Source: Alteromonas sp. MMG017 (GTDB lineage: Bacteria > Pseudomonadota > Gammaproteobacteria > Enterobacterales > Alteromonadaceae). Taken from it: a stretch of DNA of 64,000 nucleotides. The stretch is taken from the NCBI RefSeq assembly GCF_018100795.1, contig NZ_JAGJDY010000007.1, forward strand, positions 124,001 through 188,000. The letters are read 5' to 3'. How positions within the stretch are numbered: position 1 is the stretch's first letter; the number at the start of each line of letters is the position of its first letter. Under the pieces are notes generated by a model. The model searched no databases. It was not told where the DNA came from and saw only the letters and a program-made list of their open reading frames with translations. The translations under genes and the position numbers were made by a program. Of this stretch, positions 10,218 through 18,006 are shown in pieces.

Positions 10218-10649
10218 ATGGATAAACCACCCATTAATGCTAAAAACAATAGGCCTCCACGCAAGCAAAGCATGTCTCATCAAGTAGATAAGAAAGTGGC
10301 ATTAAAGTTACATGCTAAGTGCCATAAACACCCAGGCGTCTGGTTTGGATTAGGATTAATGGGGGTTGTGGGCTGGTCTGTGGCACTTCCCACACTTTTG
10401 GGTATTGCATTCGGCGTATGGCTTGACGCTAGTATTAATGATTCTCGCTCTTATACCCTTATTTTTTTATTGGCGGGGTTAACGTTGGGCTGTTTTATTG
10501 CGTGGAATTGGGTGAGTAAGGAGTATGCAGCAATGCATAGCCTCTCTGTTCAGACTACTTCCACCACTAAGAGCAACGCTGAGCCAAAGGCGAAAAAACT
10601 AAAGAAAACGGATAAAAATAAGGAGCTACCTAGTAATGACACTCACTGA
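10218..10649 (+). CDS. atpQ: N-ATPase accessory membrane protein AtpQ (AtpI-like)
   Basis: A 143-residue protein with a basic N-terminal tail of about 45 residues, then two transmembrane helices (FGLGLMGVVGWSVALPTLLG and TLIFLLAGLTLGCFIAWNWV) and a lysine-rich C-terminus. The GxxxGWxxALPTLLGIxxGxWLD pattern is that of the AtpI-like family PF09527. In N-ATPase operons this gene and atpR occupy the positions after atpC, where they are thought to assist assembly or ion supply of the membrane ring. It starts 4 bases after atpC and overlaps atpR by 14 bases. Confidence 0.8.
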   Translation: MDKPPINAKNNRPPRKQSMSHQVDKKVALKLHAKCHKHPGVWFGLGLMGVVGWSVALPTLLGIAFGVWLDASINDSRSYTLIFLLAGLTLGCFIAWNWVSKEYAAMHSLSVQTTSTTKSNAEPKAKKLKKTDKNKELPSNDTH

Positions 10650-10962
10650 AAATGTTAATTTAACCTCGCTTATCTTCCCTTTTCTAATAGGCGCAGTACT
10701 AGGTTGCTGTTTTTTCTATGCCCTGTGGTTTACCGTGAAAAAAGGCATTAATGCCACGCACCCAGCACTATGGTTTTTAGGCAGTATCTTAGTTCGTATG
10801 GGTACGGCGATAACTGTTTTTTACTGGGTTGGTAATAATGATATTTGGCACCTTACAGCCTGCTTGGTTGGCTTTGTGATAGGAAGAATCCTAGTGACTA
10901 AAGTCATTAACAAAGCCAATCCTACCGACGCAGAAAAAGGAGCACTCCATCATGCACCTTAG
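10636..10962 (+). CDS. atpR: N-ATPase accessory membrane protein AtpR
   Basis: A 108-residue hydrophobic protein with three predicted transmembrane helices (around 12-32, 45-65 and 74-95) and a polar C-terminal tail. It carries a conserved arginine in LGSILVRMGTAIT. It matches the AtpR component specific to N-ATPase operons, which has no counterpart in standard F-ATPases and is proposed to interact with the c ring. AAGGAG lies 8 bases before the ATG, inside the end of atpQ. The gene overlaps atpB by 11 bases. Confidence 0.8.
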   Translation: MTLTENVNLTSLIFPFLIGAVLGCCFFYALWFTVKKGINATHPALWFLGSILVRMGTAITVFYWVGNNDIWHLTACLVGFVIGRILVTKVINKANPTDAEKGALHHAP

Positions 10963-11662
10963 TCCCGATGAAATTGTTTATTGGCAGTATGGTGCTATTA
11001 AGATAAGCGCTACGCTTGTTTTTACTTGGGCCATTATGGCGTTACTGGTGGTAAGTGCCTATTTCATCACTCGTAACCTCAATAAAAAAAGTCATCGCTC
11101 ACGCTGGCAAAACGCCTTGGAAATAATAGTCATTACCATCAATGAACAAATTTCAGATGCGGGCTTAGAAAAACCACGACGCTACATGGGTTTTCTGGGC
11201 ACGTTGTTTTTATTCATTGCAATGGCAAACCTACTGACTATTTTCCCCGGATTTGAGCCGCCAAGTAGTTCGCTATCCACCACTATTGCATTGGCTTTTT
11301 GTGTATTTGTATCTGTGCCTTTTTACGGAATAACAAACAAAGGGGTGAAGCAATATTTGCTTTCTTACGCTGAACCCACGTATTTCATGTTGCCCTTTAA
11401 TATTGTAGGCGAGCTTTCACGCACCCTGGCCCTTGCCGTGCGGTTGTTTGGCAACATGATGAGTGGCGCTATGATTTTAGCTATTCTACTGGTCATTTCG
11501 CCTTTGATATTCCCTGTTGTCATGTCGCTGCTTGGCCTGCTGACCGGTATGGTTCAAGCCTACATCTTTTTTGTTTTAGCATCGGTTTACATTGCCGCTG
11601 CCAGCACGGTTAGTGCAAAAGCCTCCCTTACCCTAACGCCACCACAACAAAAGGCAGAATAA
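10952..11662 (+). CDS. atpB: N-ATPase a subunit (membrane stator)
   Basis: A 236-residue, six-helix subunit a that forms the ion half-channels against the c ring. The essential stator arginine sits in LALAVRLFGNMMSG, and the last helices (GMVQAYIFFVLASVYIA) provide the conserved Q/Y region next to the channel. Length and motif spacing are normal. It shares 1 base with atpE (ATAATG junction at 11660-11664), so a and c are probably co-translated. Ion choice is set mainly by the partner c subunit. Confidence 0.9.
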   Translation: MHLSPDEIVYWQYGAIKISATLVFTWAIMALLVVSAYFITRNLNKKSHRSRWQNALEIIVITINEQISDAGLEKPRRYMGFLGTLFLFIAMANLLTIFPGFEPPSSSLSTTIALAFCVFVSVPFYGITNKGVKQYLLSYAEPTYFMLPFNIVGELSRTLALAVRLFGNMMSGAMILAILLVISPLIFPVVMSLLGLLTGMVQAYIFFVLASVYIAAASTVSAKASLTLTPPQQKAE

Positions 11663-11940
11663 TGGATAGTCTTACTTTAATCGCAATTTGCTCAATCATT
11701 ACCGCAGGTCTTACCATAGGTATTGGCGTGCTTGGGCCATCGCTTGCAGAAGGAAAAGCGGTAGCCAGTGCGCTAAACGCGCTGGCCCAGCAGCCCGATG
11801 CATCCCCTACCATTACCCGAACCTTATTTGTAGGGCTCGCCATGATTGAGTCAACGGCCATCTATTGTTTTGTAGTCTCAATGATTGTGTTGTTCAGTAA
11901 CCCATTTTGGAATTATTTCATCGCCCAAAATGGAGGCTAA
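11662..11940 (+). CDS. atpE: N-ATPase c subunit (rotor ring) with two membrane carboxylates
   Basis: A 92-residue two-helix hairpin. The ion-binding carboxylate is E63 in helix 2 (AMIESTAIYCF), followed by S64, T65 and Y68, the pattern of Na+-binding c subunits. In helix 1 the position usually Gln in Na+ rings (as in Ilyobacter) is E30, in GPSLAEGKAV, so each hairpin has two glutamates. N-ATPase rings of this type were predicted to carry Na+, yet the Burkholderia pseudomallei ring was found H+-specific; the sequence alone cannot decide. The polar loop QQPDASPTITRT contacts gamma/epsilon. Confidence 0.9.
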   Translation: MDSLTLIAICSIITAGLTIGIGVLGPSLAEGKAVASALNALAQQPDASPTITRTLFVGLAMIESTAIYCFVVSMIVLFSNPFWNYFIAQNGG

Positions 11941-11943
11941 GCC

Positions 11944-12786
11944 ATGCCTATCGATTGGTTTACTGTTATTGCACAAATAATCAATTTTCTGATTTTAGTG
12001 TGGCTACTTAAGCGCTTTTTATACAAGCCTATTCTTGATGGTATTGATGCACGTGAAAATAAAATTTCACGTGTTCTATCTAGTGCTGAAACCAAAAAGA
12101 AAAACGCAGAGACTCTTGAAAACCAATACAACGAAAAACTGACGAATATAGATGCTGAACGCTCAGCTATTATTAAACTCGCTAAAGAAGAAGCACAGAA
12201 AGCACACATAGCCGCCATGCAAAATGCCAAAGTACAAGCAGATGCATTTGCAATAAAACGTACCGCTGCTTTGAATACTGAAATTCAAACGTTACAAAAC
12301 GAAGTGATTAATAAAAGCGTGAAAGAAGTGTTTGCCCTTAGCCGTAAGGTAATCAGCGAACTTTCAGATCAACAACTTCAAGACAAAATGTTCGACAAAC
12401 TTTTATCACACCTTAAAGCCCTTAATGAAGAGCGACACGTTGGGTTAAACCAGGCTATCCAAAATAACCAAGGACATGCGAAGGTACGTAGCATCGCCCC
12501 TTTATCGCAAGTACAATGTGAGCGTCTAAAAGCATATTTACAAGGCCTACTAACTGAACAGACTAGCGGCGAAAGCCTGACTATAGCCCTCGACTTAGAG
12601 GTAGATCCTCAGTTGATTGCGGGTTTAGCACTTAGCTTTGGTGGTTGGAAACTCAGTTGGAGCGCTAATGAAACGTTAAATGCATTGCAACGTGAGGTAG
12701 AAATGTCTCTTGATGTTCAGTACCAAGAGAACGGCACAAGTATGCCCGTCGACAACGAACACCATTCGCTAAGTGCTAGCAGTTAA
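11944..12786 (+). CDS. atpF: N-ATPase b subunit fused to a delta-like C-terminal domain
   Basis: At 280 residues it is far longer than a normal b subunit (about 156). The first part is standard: a membrane helix (WFTVIAQIINFLILVWLL) with the conserved KPILDGIDARE, then a long coiled coil to about residue 170. The last 110 residues have the pattern of the C-terminal part of F-ATPase delta (SIAPLSQVQCERL, then DLEVDPQLIAGLALSFG and a closing helix). Since the operon has no separate atpH, the stator cap is presumably supplied by this fusion. It starts 3 bases after atpE and ends 9 bases before atpA. Confidence 0.85.
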   Translation: MPIDWFTVIAQIINFLILVWLLKRFLYKPILDGIDARENKISRVLSSAETKKKNAETLENQYNEKLTNIDAERSAIIKLAKEEAQKAHIAAMQNAKVQADAFAIKRTAALNTEIQTLQNEVINKSVKEVFALSRKVISELSDQQLQDKMFDKLLSHLKALNEERHVGLNQAIQNNQGHAKVRSIAPLSQVQCERLKAYLQGLLTEQTSGESLTIALDLEVDPQLIAGLALSFGGWKLSWSANETLNALQREVEMSLDVQYQENGTSMPVDNEHHSLSASS

Positions 12787-12795
12787 GGTCATAAC

Positions 12796-14364
12796 ATGAA
12801 CGACTCTACTACCAATGCCTTAAAAAAACGCTATCAATATGTATTTGATCAATTTGAGTATATCCGTGAATCTCATCATCCTGACGTCAGCTTGCAGGAA
12901 ATGGGCACCATTGAAAGCGTATCAGCTGGCATTGCGATTGTGTCAGGCTTATTCGGTGCTGGCTTTGAAGAATTACTGCTTTTCCCAAACGATATTTACG
13001 GTATAGCATTTAATATTGATGAGCATGAGATTGGCGTCATAATGCTAGGCGACTACACCGCGCTGCATGCAGGTGACGAAGTTAAGCGGACTGGCCGCGT
13101 AATGGATATAGCAGTGGGTTATGAGCTACTAGGCAGAGTTATCGACCCATTGGGCAATGCGCTAGACGCTAAAGGCAATATTGTTACCCGAGAACGGCTC
13201 CCCATTGAACGACCGGCACCAGAAATTATGTCACGTTCCCCTGTCACCGAGCCTCTACAAACAGGGGTAAAAGCGTTGGATGCTTTGTTGCCCATTGGTC
13301 GCGGCCAACGAGAGTTAATACTGGGTGACCGTCAGACGGGTAAAACAGCGATAGCTATCGACACTATTTTAAATCAAAAAGACAAAAATGTACTTTGCGT
13401 TTATTGCGCCATAGGTCAAAAATCGGCGTCAGTGGCCAAAACCATCACCACATTACAACGCAACAATGCACTGGAATACACAGTAGTTATGGTAACAGAG
13501 GGAAATGATCCTCCCGGGCTAGATTACATTGCACCTTATGCCGCAACCAGTATTGCCGAGTATTTTATGCAACAAGGTAAAGATGTTCTTATTGTTTACG
13601 ATGACTTAACGCAGCATGCTCGCTCTTATCGCGAACTATCATTATTACTTCGCAGACCGCCTGGACGTGAAGCATTTCCAGGAGATATTTTTTATCTGCA
13701 TTCTCGGCTTTTAGAGCGTGCCACACACCTAAACGCAGCACTAGGTGGCGGCTCACTCACCGCCCTGCCTATTATTGAAACTGAAGAGCAAAATATGTCG
13801 GCTTATATACCGACTAATTTAATATCCATTACTGATGGCCAAATATACTTATCGCCGACTTTGTTTTCTCTTGGCGTACTGCCGGCGGTAGATGTAGGGA
13901 AGTCAGTGTCTCGCGTTGGCGGCAAAGCACAAAGACCCGCTTTTAGGAAAGTCGCTGGTGCCCTAAAGCTAGCGTATGCCCAATTTGAAGAACTAGAAAC
14001 CTTTGCACGGTTTGGTGCACGACTAGACTCCGATAGCCTTTTAGCCATAGAGCATGGATTACGCATTCGAGCGTGCATGAAACAAGCGGAATCCCATCCC
14101 TTTTCAGTAGCCGCGCAAATTGCCATTTTACTCGCCCTTACCAAAGGGCTTCTGGATACCATTGCGCTTGCGTTAATTGATAGCGCGCAAGCTTCAATCA
14201 TAGAGGGGCTTGGTACATTAGCCCCAGCATTGCATGAAAAATTAGCATCAGCACAGCCATTGTCCGATGAAGAGAGCGACACTGTGCTGACCATGATAAA
14301 GACACAACTGGCTAGTGTGGAACCGACACCCGTTACTAAAACGTTTTCTGGCGAGGAGCGCTAA
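12796..14364 (+). CDS. atpA: N-ATPase alpha subunit
   Basis: A 522-residue alpha subunit of the N1 head. The nucleotide-binding P-loop GDRQTGKTAIAIDTI, the GQKSASVAKT segment and the DLTQHARSYRELSLLLRRPPGREAFPGD region are canonical. The C-terminal helical domain is intact. Alpha alternates with beta and binds the tip of the peripheral stalk, here the b-delta fusion. The N-terminus (KKRYQYVFDQFEYI) is longer than in F-type alpha and lacks the typical delta-binding start, in keeping with the altered stator. AAGG lies 8 bases before the ATG. Confidence 0.92.
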   Translation: MNDSTTNALKKRYQYVFDQFEYIRESHHPDVSLQEMGTIESVSAGIAIVSGLFGAGFEELLLFPNDIYGIAFNIDEHEIGVIMLGDYTALHAGDEVKRTGRVMDIAVGYELLGRVIDPLGNALDAKGNIVTRERLPIERPAPEIMSRSPVTEPLQTGVKALDALLPIGRGQRELILGDRQTGKTAIAIDTILNQKDKNVLCVYCAIGQKSASVAKTITTLQRNNALEYTVVMVTEGNDPPGLDYIAPYAATSIAEYFMQQGKDVLIVYDDLTQHARSYRELSLLLRRPPGREAFPGDIFYLHSRLLERATHLNAALGGGSLTALPIIETEEQNMSAYIPTNLISITDGQIYLSPTLFSLGVLPAVDVGKSVSRVGGKAQRPAFRKVAGALKLAYAQFEELETFARFGARLDSDSLLAIEHGLRIRACMKQAESHPFSVAAQIAILLALTKGLLDTIALALIDSAQASIIEGLGTLAPALHEKLASAQPLSDEESDTVLTMIKTQLASVEPTPVTKTFSGEER

Positions 14365-14432
14365 CGTGACAGAGCTAATATGTATAGCTGTATATGAGAG
14401 AGATAATGTGAGAGAGCTAACGTGGGAGAGCT
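14356..14432. repeat. 56-bp-offset direct repeat at the atpA/atpG junction
   Basis: A 21-base block spanning the atpA stop codon and a GTG (14356-14376) recurs at 14412-14432 with 18 of 21 matches. The second copy carries the in-frame GTG of atpG. The offset of 56 is not a multiple of three, so the first GTG opens a short frame that ends early. It is probably a local tandem duplication that separated the two formerly near-overlapping genes. Confidence 0.6.
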
Positions 14433-15318
14433 GAGCAGCGGTCTACAGCGTAAAATTAATAGTGCCACAGACTTAAAATCGGTGGTGAGGACAATGAAAG
14501 CAATGGCAGCAGCCAATATTAGCCAGTATGAAATGGCGGTTTCAGCACTCGATGACTATTACAAAACTGTACAGCTCGGGTTAGTGGCTTATTTTCGTCA
14601 TAATCACGCAAATATCAAAGCCGTAAACTATGCGACAGCGAACAAAACCACGTCTTTAGGGAAAGTTGGGTTCATCGCCATTGGTTCCGATCAGGGACTA
14701 GTAGGTAAATTCAACGACGCGTTGGTTTCCCATCTGTTAAACAGGATGAATGCGCTGCCAGGTGAAAAACGAGTGTGGCCCATTGGTGAACGTATTCAGA
14801 CTCACTTAAGTAGTTTGAATATACCTATAGAGCAGCCATTTGCGCTCCCTAATTCAATTAATGCAGTATCAGGGTTGGTCACTTCATTGCTGCAAGAAAT
14901 AGAAGCACTACTGCAATCAAATGAATTATCTGCACTACACATTGTGTTTAACCGCAGTTTACCCAATGCAAAGTATGAAGCATATAGTCAGAAGGTATTG
15001 CCGCTTGATAACGAATGGCAACAAAAGCTAATAGTAACGCCTTGGCCTTCCCGTTGCTTACCTCAATTGCTCACTGATTCAAAGAAAACGTTTAGTGCGT
15101 TAATTGGCGAGTATTTATTTACTACCTTTTATAGGGCATGTACTGAATCATTGGCCAGTGAAAACGCAAGTAGATTAACTGCCATGCAACGTGCTGAAAA
15201 AAATATAGAAGAAATTCAAACCGAGCTTTCCCGACAATTTCACCGTCAAAGGCAGCAAGGCATTGATGAAGAGCTTTCCGACTTGGTAAGTGGATTTGAA
15301 GCCCTGTCTGAAAATTGA
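14422..15318 (+). CDS. atpG: N-ATPase gamma subunit
   Basis: A 298-residue gamma subunit forming the rotating central shaft. The N-terminal helix (SSGLQRKINSATDLKSVVRTMKAMAAANI) and the C-terminal helix, with NASRLTAMQRAEKNI and closing GFEALSEN, are typical of the N-ATPase version. The central Rossmann-like domain is present (FIAIGSDQGLVGKFND). The start is a GTG at 14422. A near-copy of the local sequence, with the same GTG, occurs 56 bases upstream at 14356-14376, so the start region looks duplicated. Confidence 0.88.
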   Translation: MGELSSGLQRKINSATDLKSVVRTMKAMAAANISQYEMAVSALDDYYKTVQLGLVAYFRHNHANIKAVNYATANKTTSLGKVGFIAIGSDQGLVGKFNDALVSHLLNRMNALPGEKRVWPIGERIQTHLSSLNIPIEQPFALPNSINAVSGLVTSLLQEIEALLQSNELSALHIVFNRSLPNAKYEAYSQKVLPLDNEWQQKLIVTPWPSRCLPQLLTDSKKTFSALIGEYLFTTFYRACTESLASENASRLTAMQRAEKNIEEIQTELSRQFHRQRQQGIDEELSDLVSGFEALSEN

Positions 15319-15365
15319 AGAGAGGACAATTTTGGAGAACGAAAATGAGTTTTTTGTTTAACAAC

Positions 15366-15908
15366 TTAGGTGTTCTTAATCTCAGGGATTATCTCCAGTA
15401 AATCGGTAGCCCCAACATCTACTCCACGCTGAGAAAGTAATGTAGTAATTTGTCCGCGGTGATGTGTTTGATGGTTAAATAAGTGCAGTATAAGTTGACC
15501 GAAGTTTTTCGTATGCGGCACGCCCGCAGTATCGTGAAATGACAAGTCAGTGGTAAGCACTTCACTTGATAAGGCATTAGCGAAGGCCAAAATAGCCTCA
15601 TCCACTTTCACTCTTTGCTCGCGTAGTAACGCTATATCGTCAAAAAGGGTTTCATCTAGCTTTTTAGGAAGCGGCATTGCTATTACGCTGTCTAACTCGC
15701 TGAACCTATCAGGATGCTGTGCAAATCGTTGAAGCCAGATAATATCGGCAACCAATATGTGGTTAAGCGTGCCTAATATAGATCCAAAAAAAGCGCCCAC
15801 ATCTTCACTCAATTCAGCGGGGCTTAATTGCAATGCCGCTGAATATACAGACTCATTCATCCACTGATTGTATTGAGCCATCAATGTGAAGCTATTTTTC
15901 AAAGACAT
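15366..15908 (-). CDS. DinB-family protein
   Basis: A 180-residue protein of the DinB/YfiT-like four-helix-bundle superfamily. Landmarks are an early helix with AQYNQWMNESVY, LNHILVADIIWLQRF (first metal-site His) and the C-terminal HLFNHQTHHRGQITTLL, which holds the other two histidines of the metal triad. The family includes DNA-damage-inducible proteins and thiol-dependent transferases, and most members have no proven reaction. It is convergent with the N-ATPase operon, 47 bases away, and 8 bases downstream of the sulfotransferase gene. Confidence 0.82.
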   Translation of the reverse strand: MSLKNSFTLMAQYNQWMNESVYSAALQLSPAELSEDVGAFFGSILGTLNHILVADIIWLQRFAQHPDRFSELDSVIAMPLPKKLDETLFDDIALLREQRVKVDEAILAFANALSSEVLTTDLSFHDTAGVPHTKNFGQLILHLFNHQTHHRGQITTLLSQRGVDVGATDLLEIIPEIKNT

Positions 15909-15916
15909 AACGTTTC

Positions 15917-17887
15917 CTAAGACATGTCGCTTCGTTTAGTTAATGCTAGCTTAAGTTCATCTAAGTAACTTTCAAAAGGCTTCCACTGCTGCATGCCAGT
16001 TTTGTAAATAGGCTGGCGTACTTGTTCTGAACTGGGGGTTTTAATTACCCTTTTGGTTTCATAGAACGATAAACAAGCCGGTTCAAATGGCAGACCGCAA
16101 TAATCAAGTATGCGCTGCACTTGCCCTTCTAAATCATCAAGCACATCTTCGTGCTGAACGGTTAGAATATGATCGGGCAATACAGAATGCCAGTGGGCCA
16201 TTAATTTTTCATAAGCACAATAATAACGGCCAATATCGTCTAAGGAATAGCTAAACTCTTGCCCTTCCCCGAATAACTGCTTAAAGCCACTAAAGCAGCA
16301 ATCCATGGGGTCGCGCCTAGCATCGATAATTTTTGCGTTTGGCAAAATGCGCTTTATAAGCCCAATATGCACAAAATTATTCGGCATTTTATCAATAAAA
16401 AATGGGGCAGACTGACGATAAGCTTGGGTTTGCGCCATGTATTTTTCGCCAAGGGCAATACACGCTTCATCAGATAAATCGGCAAGATTGTACGGATACG
16501 CTTTCTTCTGATTACTTAAGCTAGAAGCAATGCCTAAAATATCATGTAGCTCCATGGTGCCATCTACCATAGAGTGAGACGCCAAAATTTGCTCTAATAA
16601 GGTGGAACCCGCGCGTGGCAAGCCAACAATAAAAATAGGATCGGGCGCATCGCAGCCGCTGAACTCACTCATTAACTCTGCATCGCAAGCCGATGCTTGG
16701 GCTTCAAGTGCCGCTTCTGTGCGAGCAATATCAAAGCGATGCGTGCGCTTTTTCAAGATGTTGCCTTTGTTATAATATTCAAATGCTTTGGGGGCCTGCT
16801 TGGCATCTTCAAAGCCTTTGCCTAACGCAAAGCAAAGGTGAATTCTGTCGTCTAGCTTTGTGGTTTCAAGCGCTTCTTGCTGTTGCATTTCCGTCAAAGC
16901 GTTATCATCAAAACGATAAGTTTTCGTATTAGCCAAGCTCCAGTACGCGTCGCCAAAATCAGGCGCAAACACAGCGGCTTTTTCGTAAGAAGCAATTGCC
17001 TCTTTCACATCGCCTTTGGCCTTTAACGCATGGCCTAGCGCAACCCACAGTGCGGGGCGATCTTGCTTATCGGCAAGTAAACTATGATAAATACCAATGG
17101 CCTCTTCTAACTCAGCAACACCCACTAGCGCATGGGCTAAGCTTACTTTTATGGAAAAGCTTTCTGGCTGTTGTACTAAGCGCGCTCGTGCCACTTTAGC
17201 CGCCTGCGGGAATTTGCCCAGTTTTGCCAGTAACCCTTGGTAAGCCGCTTGGGCTTTATCGTTGTCAGGATAAAGCGCTACACAACTTTCTAATAAAAAC
17301 TCGGCATCATGATATACCTTTAACTGCACGCCTAATTCTGCCAATAGCATCATGGCTTCAGGGTGATGTTTGTTTTTGGCTAAGAACTGACGGCATACCT
17401 GTTCTGCTTTATGCAGTTGGCCTTCGTGCATAAGATCGTGTGCGCCAAGTAATGGTTTGGGCAGACTTTGCAGGAAACTAATGTGTTGTTGTGCGAGTGC
17501 CAAAGCTTGAGGTTGATTGTCTCGCTTGTATACGGCCTCTAACTGCTGCCATGCGGCAACAAGTGCGGGGTTGAAACGTGTAGCTTGATAAAAAGCATTC
17601 GCAGCATCGCTATGGGCAGCATCGCGTGCATAACAATAGCCCAATTCTTGAAAGCCTCTGCCGTAATCAGGAAATATTTCGACAAGCTGCAACAATGTAC
17701 TTATTGCGCTTTTAATTTCTCCGGCAAGTCTATAGGCCACGGCCTTTACATACATGGCTTCGCGGGTAGCGTCTTCGCTGGGTTTAGCATTCAGAAACTG
17801 CTTACTTTGCGCAATAACATACTGATGATTAGACTGCATCAAACTTTGTTTTAGTGCAGTAAGAGTTTGTTGTTCTTGTGAATTCAT
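15917..17887 (-). CDS. TPR-repeat sulfotransferase
   Basis: About 656 residues in two halves. Residues 1 to about 390 form tandem tetratricopeptide repeats (for example ALWVALGHALKAKGDVKEAI). The last 260 form a PAPS-dependent sulfotransferase domain: the 5'-phosphosulfate loop PIFIVGLPRAGSTLLEQIL, then the 3'-phosphate region DARRDPMDCCFSGFKQLF. The architecture recurs in marine proteobacteria beside TonB-dependent receptors, as here, but the acceptor is unknown. I chose the ATG at 17887: a longer frame to 17923 would run through the terminator of the receptor gene. It probably has its own promoter in the gap. Confidence 0.85.
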   Translation of the reverse strand: MNSQEQQTLTALKQSLMQSNHQYVIAQSKQFLNAKPSEDATREAMYVKAVAYRLAGEIKSAISTLLQLVEIFPDYGRGFQELGYCYARDAAHSDAANAFYQATRFNPALVAAWQQLEAVYKRDNQPQALALAQQHISFLQSLPKPLLGAHDLMHEGQLHKAEQVCRQFLAKNKHHPEAMMLLAELGVQLKVYHDAEFLLESCVALYPDNDKAQAAYQGLLAKLGKFPQAAKVARARLVQQPESFSIKVSLAHALVGVAELEEAIGIYHSLLADKQDRPALWVALGHALKAKGDVKEAIASYEKAAVFAPDFGDAYWSLANTKTYRFDDNALTEMQQQEALETTKLDDRIHLCFALGKGFEDAKQAPKAFEYYNKGNILKKRTHRFDIARTEAALEAQASACDAELMSEFSGCDAPDPIFIVGLPRAGSTLLEQILASHSMVDGTMELHDILGIASSLSNQKKAYPYNLADLSDEACIALGEKYMAQTQAYRQSAPFFIDKMPNNFVHIGLIKRILPNAKIIDARRDPMDCCFSGFKQLFGEGQEFSYSLDDIGRYYCAYEKLMAHWHSVLPDHILTVQHEDVLDDLEGQVQRILDYCGLPFEPACLSFYETKRVIKTPSSEQVRQPIYKTGMQQWKPFESYLDELKLALTKRSDMS

Positions 17888-17909
17888 AAATACAGCATGC
17901 CTAAAAACA

Positions 17910-17943
17910 TAAAAAAACGGCATCCCCTAAGGCATGCCGTTTT
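17910..17943 (-). terminator. Rho-independent terminator of TonB-dependent receptor gene
   Basis: Read on the minus strand, AACGGCAT pairs with ATGCCGTT around a short loop, followed by seven T residues. It lies about 65 bases after the receptor stop codon at 18007 and before the sulfotransferase start, so it separates the two transcripts. Confidence 0.75.
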
Positions 17944-18006
17944 AGGTAGGTGTAACATATTACATGAAGTTCAAATTACACCAAAGTCAGATTACACAAC
18001 TTGTGT

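Noticed and set aside
15345-15401. 18-codon frame with GGAGA box between atpG and the DinB gene
   Set aside because: It overlaps the 3' end of the DinB gene on the other strand, is very short and has no recognisable product.
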